The notes: generated from the letters alone by a model not told the origin. Numbered from the stretch's first letter, positions 9,459 through 19,167 are shown. The stretch: DNA of 64,000 bases from Chitinophagaceae bacterium (GCA_016722465.1 JADKJC010000004.1:124001-188000), one strand, 5' to 3'. Translations and numbers: made by a program.

Positions 9459-12419
9459 TTAAGCTTTATTCGCCAGTGTTGAAGGCTTCACTTCCGGCTT
9501 TGCATCGGTGCTGATGATCTCTGCCTCGCCCAATGGTTTGTCTTTTGCAAAATCAACCAGTATGGGTGCTGCCACAAAGATGGAAGAGTAGGTACCGGTG
9601 ATTACACCAATCAGCATGGCAAAGGCAAAACCTCTTGTAACCTCACCACCAAAGATGAAGAGGATCAGGATGGTTAAGAACACTGTGAGTGAGGTCATGA
9701 TGGTACGGCTCAGCGTATCATTGATGGCCCTGTTGATAATACTGCCTTTTTCACTTGCTTTGGAGCCCTTACTGTATTCACGGATACGGTCAAATACGAT
9801 CACAGTATCATTCATACTAAAACCAATTACCGTTAACACCGCTGCAATAAAGTGCTGGTCGATCTCTAACGGAAATGGCACAACGTTTTTTAAGAAAGAG
9901 AATACAGCCAATGTGATAAATACGTCATGCAGCAAAGCCACAATGGTACCAAAAGAATACCTCCAGTCACGGAAACGGATCAGGATGTAAATGAAGATGA
10001 TTAAAATGGCAAACACTGTTGCTTTGATAGCTCCTCTCTTCAGGTCTTCCGAAATAGTAGGCTGTACAGTTTGTGAGCTTTGAATATAGTTCTTGGCAAA
10101 ATCTTCATACACCACATTTGGCAATACTTTCTTAAGACCGGCATATAATTTTTGCTGTACTTCTGAGTCGGCATTATCGACACCTTTTTTGTAAGATGTT
10201 GTAATATTAAGGTGTTTGTTATCACCAACTGTTTTAATAACAGGGTTGTCGCCTTCGAAAGCAGACCTTAAATCATCCTGTACATCGCTGTTCTTTACAG
10301 CCTGGTTAAATTTTACAGTATAGCTGCGGCCTCCTTTAAACTCTACTCCTTCGTGGAAACCATTGAAGTAAGAACCAATACCCAATAGGGCCACAACGAC
10401 AGAGATGCCATAGGCCACTTTCCTGTATTCAATAAATTTAAAGCTGGCGTGTTTAAAAATGCGTTTGGAAATGCCGGTAAAATAATTGAAGTGACGGTTT
10501 TTATTGGCCCAGAAATCAGTGATGAGCCTTGATACAAGGATGCCGCAGAACAATGAAAGGGTGATACCAAGCATTTGCGTAGTTGCAAAGCCAAGTACGG
10601 GCCCCAAACCAAAAATGAATAAGATTGCAGCAGTTAAGAACGTGGTAACGTGGGCATCAATAACGGGCGCCAATGAACGCCTGTAACCATCGTTAACAGC
10701 CTGAGGATATGACTTTCCTTTGGTTAATTCCTCCTTGATTCTTTCAAAAATAATTACGTTGGTATCCACGGCCAAACCTACTGTTAATACCAAACCGGCA
10801 ATACCGGCGGCCGTTAACGTAAAGCCCATGGCGATGAGTACACCCACCGTAAACAGCAGGTTCAATATCAAAGAAATATTAGCAACCCACCCACCGGTAT
10901 TGTAGTAGATGAGCATCAATGCAAAAATTACTAGGAATGAAATGCCGAATGCCATTGCACCGCCATTCACTGATTCCTTGCCTAAGGTAGGGCCAACCAC
11001 CTGCTCAGCAACGATCTTGGCAGGAGCATTGGTTTTACCACTTTTTAAGATGTTGGCCAGATCCTGTGCCTGTTCAATGGTGAAACTTCCTGATATTTCA
11101 GAATTGCCACCCTCAATAGGCCCGTTTACATTCGGAGCAGAATAAACCACATCATCCAATGCAATCGCAATGGGCCTGTTGGTATTATCGGTCGTAAGTT
11201 TGGCCCATATTTTTGAACCCAACGGGGTCATCTGCATTTTGATGGAAGGGCGTCCTTTATCGTCGTAGCTCTGCCCGGATTCTTCCACACCTTCCCCTTC
11301 CAGTTTTGCTTTTTCGCTGCCTGTTACGGTTTTGATCGCATACAATGGATAGTAACGGTCGCCGGTTTTCTCCGCTTTTTCCTGCACACCCAGTAAAAAC
11401 TTCATGTTGGCGGGGCACCTTCCTTTCCCGGCATCAATGTTCATGTAGCCGTTAAAAACGCCGGTATCTTTCAGTGCAATGCTACCAATAGCAGAAGCAT
11501 ACTGCTGTTTGCCATTTTTATCCTGCTGTGGATTGATGGGATTAATGACTTTTAAAAATGCATTCTTATTCAATGCCGCTTTAGCAGTATCACCAGCACT
11601 GATGAGGTCGGTAACTACTTTGTCGGCGGCTTCCAGCGAGGGGGCTAATTCACCGATGTTGTACACTTCCCAAAACTGAAGGTTGGCGCTGGCCTGTAAA
11701 TATTTTCTTACCCTTTCCTTATCGGTAACACCCGCCAGTTCTACCTGTATGATGCCTTTGTTCTCATCTAAATTGATGTTGGGCTGGGCAACACCAAACT
11801 TATCAATACGCTTTAATAATATCTTGTAGGTTTCATTGATGGCGTTTTTTGAAACCGACCGGATTTCTTCGATCACCTTATCATCACTGTCGGTAACTTT
11901 TATCTGTTTTCCTGCACCGCCAAACAATGCTGCCAGCCTGCTGCCCGGATTTTGTTGTGTATAAGCATTGCGGAACAAACCAATGTAGTCTGAATTGTTG
12001 CCAACCTTTTGTGCATTGGCCGTTGCAAGCGCTCTCAGTAAACCTGCATCTTTTGAGTTGTTACTCATTGATTTCAGTAACCCATCAAGGCTTACATCCA
12101 TCGTTACGCTCATACCACCCTGCAGGTCAAGGCCAAGGTTCAACTCATTTTCTTTACACTTTTGGTAAGAGGTACCCACGATCGGGTAAATTGCCTTGTC
12201 TCTGGTGCTGTCCAGCATGTGCTGCATCCTGCTTTTCAGCAGCAGGTCATACTCGTCAGTATTCTCTTTTACAGCCGGGTATTGAGATTTTACAATTTTT
12301 GCTGCCTGGGTTTTTACCTTTCCTTCGTAGCTGCGTACTACAAAAGTGTAGGACAGTTCCCAGAGGGAGATAATGATGAGGGCAATGGCGAAGAACCACA
12401 CTAAACCTTTCAGTTTCAT
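9459..12419 (-). CDS. secDF: Protein translocase SecDF (fused SecD and SecF)
   Basis: SecDF uses the proton gradient to help pull proteins through the SecYEG channel. This 986-residue protein carries SecD first: an N-terminal TM helix, then GLDLQGGMSVTMDV, a large periplasmic region, and TM helices ending in DTNVIIFERIKEEL. SecF follows, with VEFKGGRSYTV, then NDTVIVFDRIREY. The fusion is usual in Bacteroidota. The stretch upstream of the ATG has a good -7 element (TATCTTTG, complement of 12465-12472), but I do not see a matching TTTG 19 bp further up. A strong terminator follows the gene. Confidence 0.96.
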   Translation of the reverse strand: MKLKGLVWFFAIALIIISLWELSYTFVVRSYEGKVKTQAAKIVKSQYPAVKENTDEYDLLLKSRMQHMLDSTRDKAIYPIVGTSYQKCKENELNLGLDLQGGMSVTMDVSLDGLLKSMSNNSKDAGLLRALATANAQKVGNNSDYIGLFRNAYTQQNPGSRLAALFGGAGKQIKVTDSDDKVIEEIRSVSKNAINETYKILLKRIDKFGVAQPNINLDENKGIIQVELAGVTDKERVRKYLQASANLQFWEVYNIGELAPSLEAADKVVTDLISAGDTAKAALNKNAFLKVINPINPQQDKNGKQQYASAIGSIALKDTGVFNGYMNIDAGKGRCPANMKFLLGVQEKAEKTGDRYYPLYAIKTVTGSEKAKLEGEGVEESGQSYDDKGRPSIKMQMTPLGSKIWAKLTTDNTNRPIAIALDDVVYSAPNVNGPIEGGNSEISGSFTIEQAQDLANILKSGKTNAPAKIVAEQVVGPTLGKESVNGGAMAFGISFLVIFALMLIYYNTGGWVANISLILNLLFTVGVLIAMGFTLTAAGIAGLVLTVGLAVDTNVIIFERIKEELTKGKSYPQAVNDGYRRSLAPVIDAHVTTFLTAAILFIFGLGPVLGFATTQMLGITLSLFCGILVSRLITDFWANKNRHFNYFTGISKRIFKHASFKFIEYRKVAYGISVVVALLGIGSYFNGFHEGVEFKGGRSYTVKFNQAVKNSDVQDDLRSAFEGDNPVIKTVGDNKHLNITTSYKKGVDNADSEVQQKLYAGLKKVLPNVVYEDFAKNYIQSSQTVQPTISEDLKRGAIKATVFAILIIFIYILIRFRDWRYSFGTIVALLHDVFITLAVFSFLKNVVPFPLEIDQHFIAAVLTVIGFSMNDTVIVFDRIREYSKGSKASEKGSIINRAINDTLSRTIMTSLTVFLTILILFIFGGEVTRGFAFAMLIGVITGTYSSIFVAAPILVDFAKDKPLGEAEIISTDAKPEVKPSTLANKA

Positions 12420-12544
12420 AATCGTTGCTTTTAAATAGCTGTTTTGTTAAATTTTAGAAGTCCGCAAAGATAGGGGAAAAACCCATTGAAGATTAAGGGC
12501 GGTTTATTTTAGAATTTTCCTCATTTTGCAGGCAAATATCAACC

Positions 12545-13897
12545 ATGCCGTGTACAATGCCCCGCCGTATAACTGTCTTGTTCATTTTACTGTCATTTGC
12601 CTGTTGTGCTGTTGTTGGGCAGCCAGCTGCAAAGCCAGTAGCGGCAATAGTTTCGGTGAAAACCGTGGCATTTAAAGATACTATGCCAACAGTAGCCGAC
12701 AGCAGCCATACCGATGCCTTTTTGGCGGACCTGCTGAAACAGTATCCACAATACTTTAGCAGCATACTGGAGCACCGCAATGCTTATAATGTGCAGGTGA
12801 TCTATACCAAAGTAGACAGGGGCGCCAATGGGATTGCCGCATTAAAAAATTATTATTTCAATGTCAATTCCAACCGGTATTGCTACCCTGCCGGGGCTGT
12901 TGCACTACCCGTAGCCATGCTCAGCATGCAGCGATTGAACGAACTGAAAGCAACGGGCATCGATAAAAACACCTGTATGCTTACAGGAAAAGTTTTCAGT
13001 GGGCAAACAGCCGTATACAATGACCCCACCACACCGGATGGTAAACCCAGCCTGGCCAACTATTTCAGAAAAATGCTGATAGCCGGTGATGCCACAGCCT
13101 TTAACCGCCTCTATGAATTCCTGGGGCAGGGGTACATCAACGGGCAGCTGCAGCAGAAAGGTTATCCCACGGCACAGGTGATTCAGCGGCTGGAAACGGA
13201 ATTAACAGAAGAAGAGCAACGCCATACCAATCCCATACAGTTCCTGGCTACCGGCAATAAACCGGTGTACCAGCAACCCATGCAGTATAACGGTAATCCA
13301 TACCTGCAGCGAAAGGATTCATTGGGCAAAGCATATTATGAAGGAGATGAACTGATTCAGCACCCCATGGATTTTTCAGGCCAAAATAAAATAACACTGG
13401 AAGACCTGCATACACTGCTCATCAGCCTGGTATTTCCCAACAAGGTCACCGCATCGCAGCGTTTTGCTATCAGTGATGGTGACAGGAAATACCTGTTAAA
13501 ATACATGAGCCAGTTACCTGGCGAAACCTTTACCCCACCTTACCAGGAGGATACAACTGCATATTATCCTGCTTACCGCAAATATTTACTGTATGGTGCA
13601 GTAAGGGGAACCATCCCTTCCGATGTCCGAATTGTTAATACTACCGGTGAGGCCTATGGCCAATTAACAGATGTTGCTTATATCGTTGACTTCGATAAGA
13701 AAATAGAATTCTTTTTATCCGCTGTTATTTTCTGTAGCAGCGATGGTACACTGGCCGAAGACCATTATGATTATGAAAGCACCGGCTTGCCTTTTATGCA
13801 ACACCTGGGGCAGGTGATTTATGAGTATGAAACAAAAAGAGAGAAGAAGATTATACCTGATTTAAGCGAAGTGAAGTTTGAGTATGACGGGAGGTAG
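12545..13897 (+). CDS. Exported serine-hydrolase-like (beta-lactamase fold) protein, catalytic motif lost
   Basis: The 450-residue protein has a signal peptide ending near VVGQPAAK. An alternative ATG at 12557 would give a tidier signal peptide. From about residue 85 it resembles the class A-like serine hydrolases of Bacteroidota (YNVQVIYTKVDR, YPAG..LPVAML, NRLYEFLG, GEAYGQLTDVAYIVDF). The expected SxxK catalytic tetrad is replaced by G117-A-V-A120. The SDN-like site reads GDA, and the KTG-like site reads NTTG. The rest is intact and the frame is open, so this looks like a pseudoenzyme rather than a decayed gene. Motif comparison is from memory of the family; its ligand is unknown. Confidence 0.65.
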   Translation: MPCTMPRRITVLFILLSFACCAVVGQPAAKPVAAIVSVKTVAFKDTMPTVADSSHTDAFLADLLKQYPQYFSSILEHRNAYNVQVIYTKVDRGANGIAALKNYYFNVNSNRYCYPAGAVALPVAMLSMQRLNELKATGIDKNTCMLTGKVFSGQTAVYNDPTTPDGKPSLANYFRKMLIAGDATAFNRLYEFLGQGYINGQLQQKGYPTAQVIQRLETELTEEEQRHTNPIQFLATGNKPVYQQPMQYNGNPYLQRKDSLGKAYYEGDELIQHPMDFSGQNKITLEDLHTLLISLVFPNKVTASQRFAISDGDRKYLLKYMSQLPGETFTPPYQEDTTAYYPAYRKYLLYGAVRGTIPSDVRIVNTTGEAYGQLTDVAYIVDFDKKIEFFLSAVIFCSSDGTLAEDHYDYESTGLPFMQHLGQVIYEYETKREKKIIPDLSEVKFEYDGR

Positions 13898-14157
13898 GTA
13901 TTGTATTTATTGCTGATCGCTGAATTTTTAGTTTTGGTAACAATGAACAACATAAGCTAAAACCAACCCTGTCAAAAAGAGCAACTGGCGTAAAAAGCAA
14001 TGGAATGTGGAGCGGAACTTAAAACGAAATATAATGCTGCTGCAGTACCGGTAATTGAGTTGTTATCCATCACTAATCAGTGCCTGTGGGCGTTTGCGGT
14101 AATAATTTTTTCATTCCCCCAACTACCTTATTTTTACGCCTTAAAAACCAAACTGCT

Positions 14158-14973
14158 ATGGCATACAATTTACTAAAGGGAAAAAGAGGTATAATAACGG
14201 GGGCGCTGGATGAAAACTCCATCGCCTGGAAAGTGGCAGAAAAGGCCCATGAAGAAGGGGCAACCTTTGTATTGACCAATGCCCCGATCGCCATGCGGAT
14301 GGGAGAGATCAACAAGCTGGCTGATAAAACCGGTTCCACCATCATTCCTGCCGATGCCACCAGCGTTGAAGACCTGGAGGCATTGTTTACCCAATCACAG
14401 GAAGTGCTGGGTGGTAAAATAGATTTTGTGCTGCACTCCATTGGTATGAGTGTGAACATCCGCAAAAAAATCCCTTACACCGAAAGCAATTACGAATATT
14501 TTGCCAAGGGCATCGATGTGAGTGCGTTGAGCCTGCATAAGATGCTGGCGGTAGCCAAAAAAATGGATGCCATCAGCGAATGGGGCAGCGTTGTGGCATT
14601 GACCTATATGGCAGCCCAGCGCACTTATCCTTTCTATACCGATATGGCCGATATCAAAGCCATGCTGGAAAGTATTGCAAGAAGCTTTGGGTACCATTAC
14701 GGCGTGGATAAAAAAGTACGTATCAATACCGTATCCCAATCACCCACCAAAACAACGGCAGGCACAGGTATCAAGGGCTTTGGGGATTTCTTCGATTATG
14801 CCAATGCCATTGCGCCCCTGGGCAATGCCAGCGCTGAAGATTGTGCTAATTACTGCATCACGTTATTCAGCGACCTTACCAGGATGGTTACCATGCAGAA
14901 CCTCTTTCACGATGGCGGTTATTCCACCACGGGAGTAAGCACTTATGTAATGGAGAAACTGGGGGTAGAATAA
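14158..14973 (+). CDS. fabI: Enoyl-[acyl-carrier-protein] reductase FabI
   Basis: FabI reduces trans-2-enoyl-ACP with NADH in the last step of each fatty acid elongation cycle. The 271-residue protein has the nucleotide-binding start GKRGIITGALDENSIAW (8-24), the segment LHSIGM (92-97), and the catalytic pair Tyr160-x6-Lys167 in YTDMADIK. A longer in-frame ATG exists at 14080, but its 26 extra residues are unlike FabI. The ATG at 14158, giving MAYNLLKGKRG, is therefore chosen. Confidence 0.95.
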   Translation: MAYNLLKGKRGIITGALDENSIAWKVAEKAHEEGATFVLTNAPIAMRMGEINKLADKTGSTIIPADATSVEDLEALFTQSQEVLGGKIDFVLHSIGMSVNIRKKIPYTESNYEYFAKGIDVSALSLHKMLAVAKKMDAISEWGSVVALTYMAAQRTYPFYTDMADIKAMLESIARSFGYHYGVDKKVRINTVSQSPTKTTAGTGIKGFGDFFDYANAIAPLGNASAEDCANYCITLFSDLTRMVTMQNLFHDGGYSTTGVSTYVMEKLGVE

Positions 14974-15061
14974 TAAACAATTGATAAGGGAGAATAGAGA
15001 GCTGCAGCATCCGTCATACTCTTATACGAGTTAACAAATAAATCAATTAACCAATAAACCA

Positions 15062-15331
15062 ATGGACTGGATAGAAGTGGTTGGCCTCATTGGCTCTACA
15101 CTCAGCAGCATCACTTTTATACCGCAGGTGCTGCAGGCATGGAAAACAAAGAGTGTGGGCGACCTAAGTTTGTCGATGATGGTAATTGTAACGCTAAGTA
15201 CCTTGGTGTGGCTGGTATATGGTTTCGGGAGAAACGCATTGCCGGTGATCATCTGCAATGCCATCATATTTTTACTGTCGCTGGTACTGATCTACTTTAA
15301 ATTTTCATTTCAGAAAAATAAAAGAGCTTAA
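15062..15331 (+). CDS. SemiSWEET sugar transporter
   Basis: The 89-residue protein has three hydrophobic helices and a PQ-loop motif at residues 22-23 (SSITFIPQVLQAWKTKS). This is characteristic of bacterial SemiSWEETs, which dimerise to form a sugar-conducting pore. The second helix (VTLSTLVWLVYGFGRNALPVI) also fits the family. Length is normal at 85-95 residues. It follows fabI by 88 bp on the same strand and is convergent with the photolyase gene. Confidence 0.88.
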   Translation: MDWIEVVGLIGSTLSSITFIPQVLQAWKTKSVGDLSLSMMVIVTLSTLVWLVYGFGRNALPVIICNAIIFLLSLVLIYFKFSFQKNKRA

Positions 15332-15363
15332 CTAAGAGACTTTTGCTGGTAAAGAAATACAAG

Positions 15364-16668
15364 TTACTTCTTCAACGCATTTCCATACACTTCCAGGCAG
15401 CGTTTTCTCGCCAGTTCATGGTCCACTACCGGTGAGGGATAATCAAAACTTTCCAGTTCGGGCACCCAGTGGCGTATATACCGCAGTTGTTTATCAAATT
15501 TCTCTGTCTGTAACCTTGGATTAAAAATGCGGAAATAAGGGGCTGCATCACAACCACTGCCCGCCGCCCACTGCCAGCCACCATTGTTGGCAGCAAGGTC
15601 AAAGTCCAGTAGTTTTTGGGCAAAATAAGCTTCTCCCAGCCGCCAGTCCAGTAATAAGTGTTTTGTTAAAAAAGAAGCCACGATCATCCGTACCCGGTTG
15701 TGCATAAAGCCGGTGTCATTGAGTTCCCTCATGCCGGCATCCACAATGGGGTAGCCGGTTTGCCCTTTGCACCATTTTTCAAATTCACCGCTGTCTTTTC
15801 TCCATTCAATCCTGTCATACTCAGCTTTAAAAGCCCTGCCCAGTCCTACTTTTGGAAAATGCCAGAGAATGCAGTGATAAAAATCCCGCCAGATCAGTTC
15901 ATTCAGGTAGGTTTCAGACAGGTGCATGGTATACGATGCCAGCTGGCGGATGCTGATGGTGCCAAAGCGCAGGTGTACACCCAGCCTGGAAGTGCCATTG
16001 ATGGCAGGAAAATTTCTTTGTTCCCCATATTTTTTGATCAATTCATCCTTCAGATGGCTGGAGGGAAAGGGTTTGTCTACGGCAATAAAACCCATCGACT
16101 GCAAAGGAGGAATGGCCAGTGCAGGCTGCTTAAAAAAGTTGTTGAAATGTTTCCCGGTGGGGTAGGGCTTTAAATGAAAATCAGTGAGCACTGCTTTCCA
16201 CTTGCGGCTGTAAGGCGTAAATACAGTGTAAGGTTTGCCATCGTCTTTCAGCACTTCATCTTTCTCAAGCAGCACCTGGTCCTTGAATGTTTTCAGCAGG
16301 GCCCCTTTTTCCTGTAAAATAGTTTCCACCAGTTGCTCCCTTTGCAGTGCGTAGGGTTCATAATCATGGTTGGTAAAAACGGTGGCTACCCGGTATTTCT
16401 CCAGTAGTTTTGTAAATACAACTGCTGGCGTGCCGTAATACACTTCCAGGCTACTGCCCATGGCCGTTAGTTGCTGCTGCATGGCTTCCAGCGCTGCATG
16501 GATGAACTCCACCCTGCGGTCTGCTTTGTCTTCCAGTTCGTCTAAAATATTGGGATCAAAAATAAACACCGGCACCACGGGCTGGCCGGCTTTTAACACA
16601 TGATATAAACCTGCATTGTCCTCCAGTCTTAAGTCTCTCCTGAACCAGAATATATTTACGGTGTGCAT
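15364..16668 (-). CDS. phr: Deoxyribodipyrimidine photolyase / cryptochrome family protein
   Basis: Photolyases repair UV-induced pyrimidine dimers using FAD and blue light. The 434-residue protein opens MHTVNIFWFRRDLRLEDN, the N-terminal antenna-binding alpha/beta domain. Its FAD-binding half includes GTSRLGVHLRFGTISIRQL, LIWRDFYHCILWHFP, TGYPIVDAGMRELNDTG and MHNRVRMI. It also has WQWAAGSGCDAAPYFRIFNP. These are the normal class I photolyase motifs in order. Length is slightly short but complete. The aminotransferase gene lies 36 bp upstream on the same strand, so the two may share a transcript. Confidence 0.93.
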   Translation of the reverse strand: MHTVNIFWFRRDLRLEDNAGLYHVLKAGQPVVPVFIFDPNILDELEDKADRRVEFIHAALEAMQQQLTAMGSSLEVYYGTPAVVFTKLLEKYRVATVFTNHDYEPYALQREQLVETILQEKGALLKTFKDQVLLEKDEVLKDDGKPYTVFTPYSRKWKAVLTDFHLKPYPTGKHFNNFFKQPALAIPPLQSMGFIAVDKPFPSSHLKDELIKKYGEQRNFPAINGTSRLGVHLRFGTISIRQLASYTMHLSETYLNELIWRDFYHCILWHFPKVGLGRAFKAEYDRIEWRKDSGEFEKWCKGQTGYPIVDAGMRELNDTGFMHNRVRMIVASFLTKHLLLDWRLGEAYFAQKLLDFDLAANNGGWQWAAGSGCDAAPYFRIFNPRLQTEKFDKQLRYIRHWVPELESFDYPSPVVDHELARKRCLEVYGNALKK

Positions 16669-16704
16669 GGTAATAGTGAATGGTCAATTGGCTCAACAAT
16701 CATT

Positions 16705-17544
16705 TCACCCAATGGTTGGCAGGATGGCCGCATAAATTTTTTGGGTTACCGAATTGCCGTAAACCACATCGCTGGTGCCATGTACCCAACGGATATTGTA
16801 GATACTGTTGCACAGGAAAACTTCGTCTGCATCCAGCAGGTCATCGATGCTAAGGGTTGTTTCAGCCGGCTTCCAGGCCGTGTTTTTCAGTTCCCGTATG
16901 ATGTGATTCCTCATTATCCCGGCCACACAGCCCTCCGCAAGTGCAGGTGTTAATACGGTATCATTTTTTACGATGAATACATTGGCGATGGTACTGTCAC
17001 AAATCCGGCCGGCACTGTTTAGCAGCAAGGCATCGTTCCACTTTTCTTTTTTTGCCTGCAGGGCTGCCATTATATAGGGCAGGTAGTTGTTGTGTTTGAG
17101 GTTGCTGAGCATGTCACAGCTTTTTCGGGCATCTTCATAAATACCCAGCACCAGCCCGTTGCTGTTCCATCCGCCATTGCCTTCGGGCAACGCCCAGGTT
17201 TGAATGATATAGTTGGGAGCATGGTTCTTTGCATCGTATAAACCACCATCGCCCCTGATAACCTGCAGCCTTACCCGGGCAGCTTTTTCCTGCTGGTTTT
17301 TAATGGCCAGGGTCCTTATTTCAGCAGCCAGTTTTTCAGGGCTCCATTGCCTGGGGATATCAAAGACAAGGGTGGACAGGCCCCTCCACAAACGGGCAAA
17401 ATGTTCATCTTCCAGTACCAGTTTCCCATTCAGCAATTTCATGGTTTCAAAAATGCCATCGCCATAACGCAGACCCCTGTTATCTGCACCCACAACCGCT
17501 GTCCCTTCCTTATAGTATTTTCCGTTATAAATAAACTGGTTCAT
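16705..17544 (-). CDS. Class IV aminotransferase (PabC/IlvE-like)
   Basis: A PLP-dependent fold-type IV enzyme of 279 residues. The PLP lysine is Lys150 in SNLKHNNYLPYIMA. RGLRYGDGIFETMKLLNGK (23-41) and ALLLNSAGRICDSTIANVF are typical of aminodeoxychorismate lyase (PabC) and branched-chain aminotransferases. The short length and GDGIFET favour PabC-like 4-amino-4-deoxychorismate lyase, which makes p-aminobenzoate for folate, but D-amino acid aminotransferase cannot be excluded. It lies just upstream of the photolyase gene on the minus strand. Confidence 0.85.
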   Translation of the reverse strand: MNQFIYNGKYYKEGTAVVGADNRGLRYGDGIFETMKLLNGKLVLEDEHFARLWRGLSTLVFDIPRQWSPEKLAAEIRTLAIKNQQEKAARVRLQVIRGDGGLYDAKNHAPNYIIQTWALPEGNGGWNSNGLVLGIYEDARKSCDMLSNLKHNNYLPYIMAALQAKKEKWNDALLLNSAGRICDSTIANVFIVKNDTVLTPALAEGCVAGIMRNHIIRELKNTAWKPAETTLSIDDLLDADEVFLCNSIYNIRWVHGTSDVVYGNSVTQKIYAAILPTIG

Positions 17545-17662
17545 CGTTCAAAGTTAATGGGCCGGGGGCATTCCGTTTATAATTTGCTGTTAAGCAGTTA
17601 AAGAATCAGGCAATTAAGAAACCCGGCAGAGTGGGTGCCTTCTATGCAATGTTATTCAATGC

Positions 17663-17680
17663 GAGGCGTTTAAACGCCTC
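17663..17680. repeat. Perfect 18-bp palindrome
   Basis: GAGGCGTTTAAACGCCTC is a perfect two-fold palindrome with 9-bp arms. It sits 119 bp upstream of the aminotransferase start and downstream of the response-regulator terminator. It could be an operator for a dimeric regulator or simply a dispersed palindrome; nothing else in the window repeats it. Confidence 0.55.
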
Positions 17681-17708
17681 AACGGCCCCCGTTTACAGCA
17701 ACAAAAAA

Positions 17709-17725
17709 GCCCGCCATCGGCGGGC
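17709..17725 (-). terminator. Terminator of the orphan response regulator
   Basis: GCCCGCC (17709-17715) and GGCGGGC (17719-17725) form a tight stem with loop ATC. On the minus strand it is followed by TTTTTTGTTG. It lies 26 bp past the stop codon of the response-regulator gene. Confidence 0.9.
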
Positions 17726-17750
17726 CAGGTAAACTATATTTTTGAAAATA

Positions 17751-18440
17751 CTACTTTGCGGTATCCTCGTCCAGTATATTGTTTTTTACGGCATACAGTA
17801 TCAGGCCAGCGGTGCTTTTGGCACCCGTTTTTACTTTAAGTTTGTCCCTTATGGCTTCCACGGTACGTGGGCTCAGTTCCACAATGTCTGCAATTTCCTT
17901 AGTACTTTTTTCCTCACACATCAGCCTCAGTATCAGCATCTCCTTATCAGTAAGGTTGGCTTCTGCCTGCACCATCTTTTGCGGCGTCATGTTGTTCCTG
18001 GTCTTCAGGTTGTTCAGAAGCGCCTTGTTAGTAAGTGCGTTGAAGAAGTATTCCTGTTCGTAGCAGGTCTTGATGGCTTCGTAAATCACTTCACTGTCAC
18101 TGGTTTTGCTCAGGTAGCTGTTAGCGCCCAGTTCCATCAGTTTGGTGATCATACTGTGGTCGTCCATCATGGTGAGCATGATCACTTTTATATTCGGCCA
18201 GTTCTTTTTTATTTCGGGGAGTGCGCCAATGCCGTCCATCACGGGCATCTGTATATCCAGCAGAATTACATCCGGCTGTATCATTTTGAGCATGTTCAGC
18301 AGGTGCATGCCGTTGTCGGCTTCCGCAATCACTTTAATGTCTTTTTTAGCGCTCAGTGCGGTTTTTACACCTGCCCTGTACAGCACATGGTCATCGGTTA
18401 TCAATACTTTGATCGGCTCGCTGTGGTTGTTCGTTGGCAT
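17751..18440 (-). CDS. NarL/LuxR-family response regulator (orphan)
   Basis: The 229-residue protein has a receiver domain with acidic pocket TDD (about 15-17), phospho-acceptor Asp62 in VILLDIQMP, Thr in MLTMMDD and Lys in YLSKTSD. A LuxR-type helix-turn-helix follows (LTDKEMLILRLMCEEKSTKE, then LSPRTVEAIRDKLKVKTG). No kinase gene adjoins it; the nearest are the two at 22.5 and 26.3 kb. It closely resembles the regulator at 23964-24662 (MTKTTDPEEI versus LSKTSDSEVI segments), so the two are probably paralogues. Confidence 0.93.
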   Translation of the reverse strand: MPTNNHSEPIKVLITDDHVLYRAGVKTALSAKKDIKVIAEADNGMHLLNMLKMIQPDVILLDIQMPVMDGIGALPEIKKNWPNIKVIMLTMMDDHSMITKLMELGANSYLSKTSDSEVIYEAIKTCYEQEYFFNALTNKALLNNLKTRNNMTPQKMVQAEANLTDKEMLILRLMCEEKSTKEIADIVELSPRTVEAIRDKLKVKTGAKSTAGLILYAVKNNILDEDTAK

Positions 18441-18729
18441 TTGAATTTGATTTGAGGTTTACATAGGTACTTTACTAACGTAAAACTGCAAGTTCCTTAT
18501 ATTTTATTCATTTATTTTAGTAAATCTACGTTTTCTTTTGTTGTGTGGAAAATACGGTGCATAATTTTCTACGCTGCAGGCTCCCGAATGGGCGTTTGTA
18601 ATTTTTATTGTATGTAACTGGCATCATAGGGAACTTTATTGTCACTATAACGGGGTTTGCAACGTTTGAGTATTTAATGGGGAGAATTAATGGACCTCAC
18701 AATGCAATAAACAGAACTCATTTCTAAAA

Positions 18730-18842
18730 AAGAGGCTGCCTCATAATTAAATAATCGCTCTGAGATTCATTTAAAACGACTTCAACCCTCCATCAGGGAT
18801 CCGAAGAATTTCTCAAAAATTATATTTATGAGACAGCCTCTT
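18730..18842. mobile_element. MITE-like element with 17-bp terminal inverted repeats
   Basis: The left end (18730-18746) and the reverse complement of the right end (18826-18842) agree at 16 of 17 bases. They have the form AAGAGGCTGYCTCATAA. The interior is 79 bp with no ORF. Ends of the GAGGCTG(T)CTCA type are common on insertion sequences, so a non-autonomous element mobilised by an IS elsewhere in the genome is likely. I see no clear target-site duplication. Confidence 0.6.
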
Positions 18843-19167
18843 CAGCAAGTTTCGACCTCTACAGTACTTTTGTAATGTACTTGCCTGTATAAAAAGGATG
18901 TTCAAGGGTAATGTATTATTTACAGTCTATCTAATTGACAACTGAACAAACTTAGAGAGACCCTGCCACCCGAAAAAAAGTAAAATCCCCTTTTTTGGTG
19001 TGAATTTCCCCATTGCTACCTGAAGTAAATTTTTGATTGACTAATTAAAAGTGAATTGATAAATAGGCAATGAATATTCTATTTCAGGCTTTTTAATATA
19101 CCTGTAGAATATGACCCTGATGTTTACAAGATTGTTGATCTCCACTCCAAATCCAATTGAGTGTTTC

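Noticed and set aside
9598..11145. Several plus-strand frames of 60-130 codons
   Set aside because: They lie wholly antisense to secDF and show no independent coding features.
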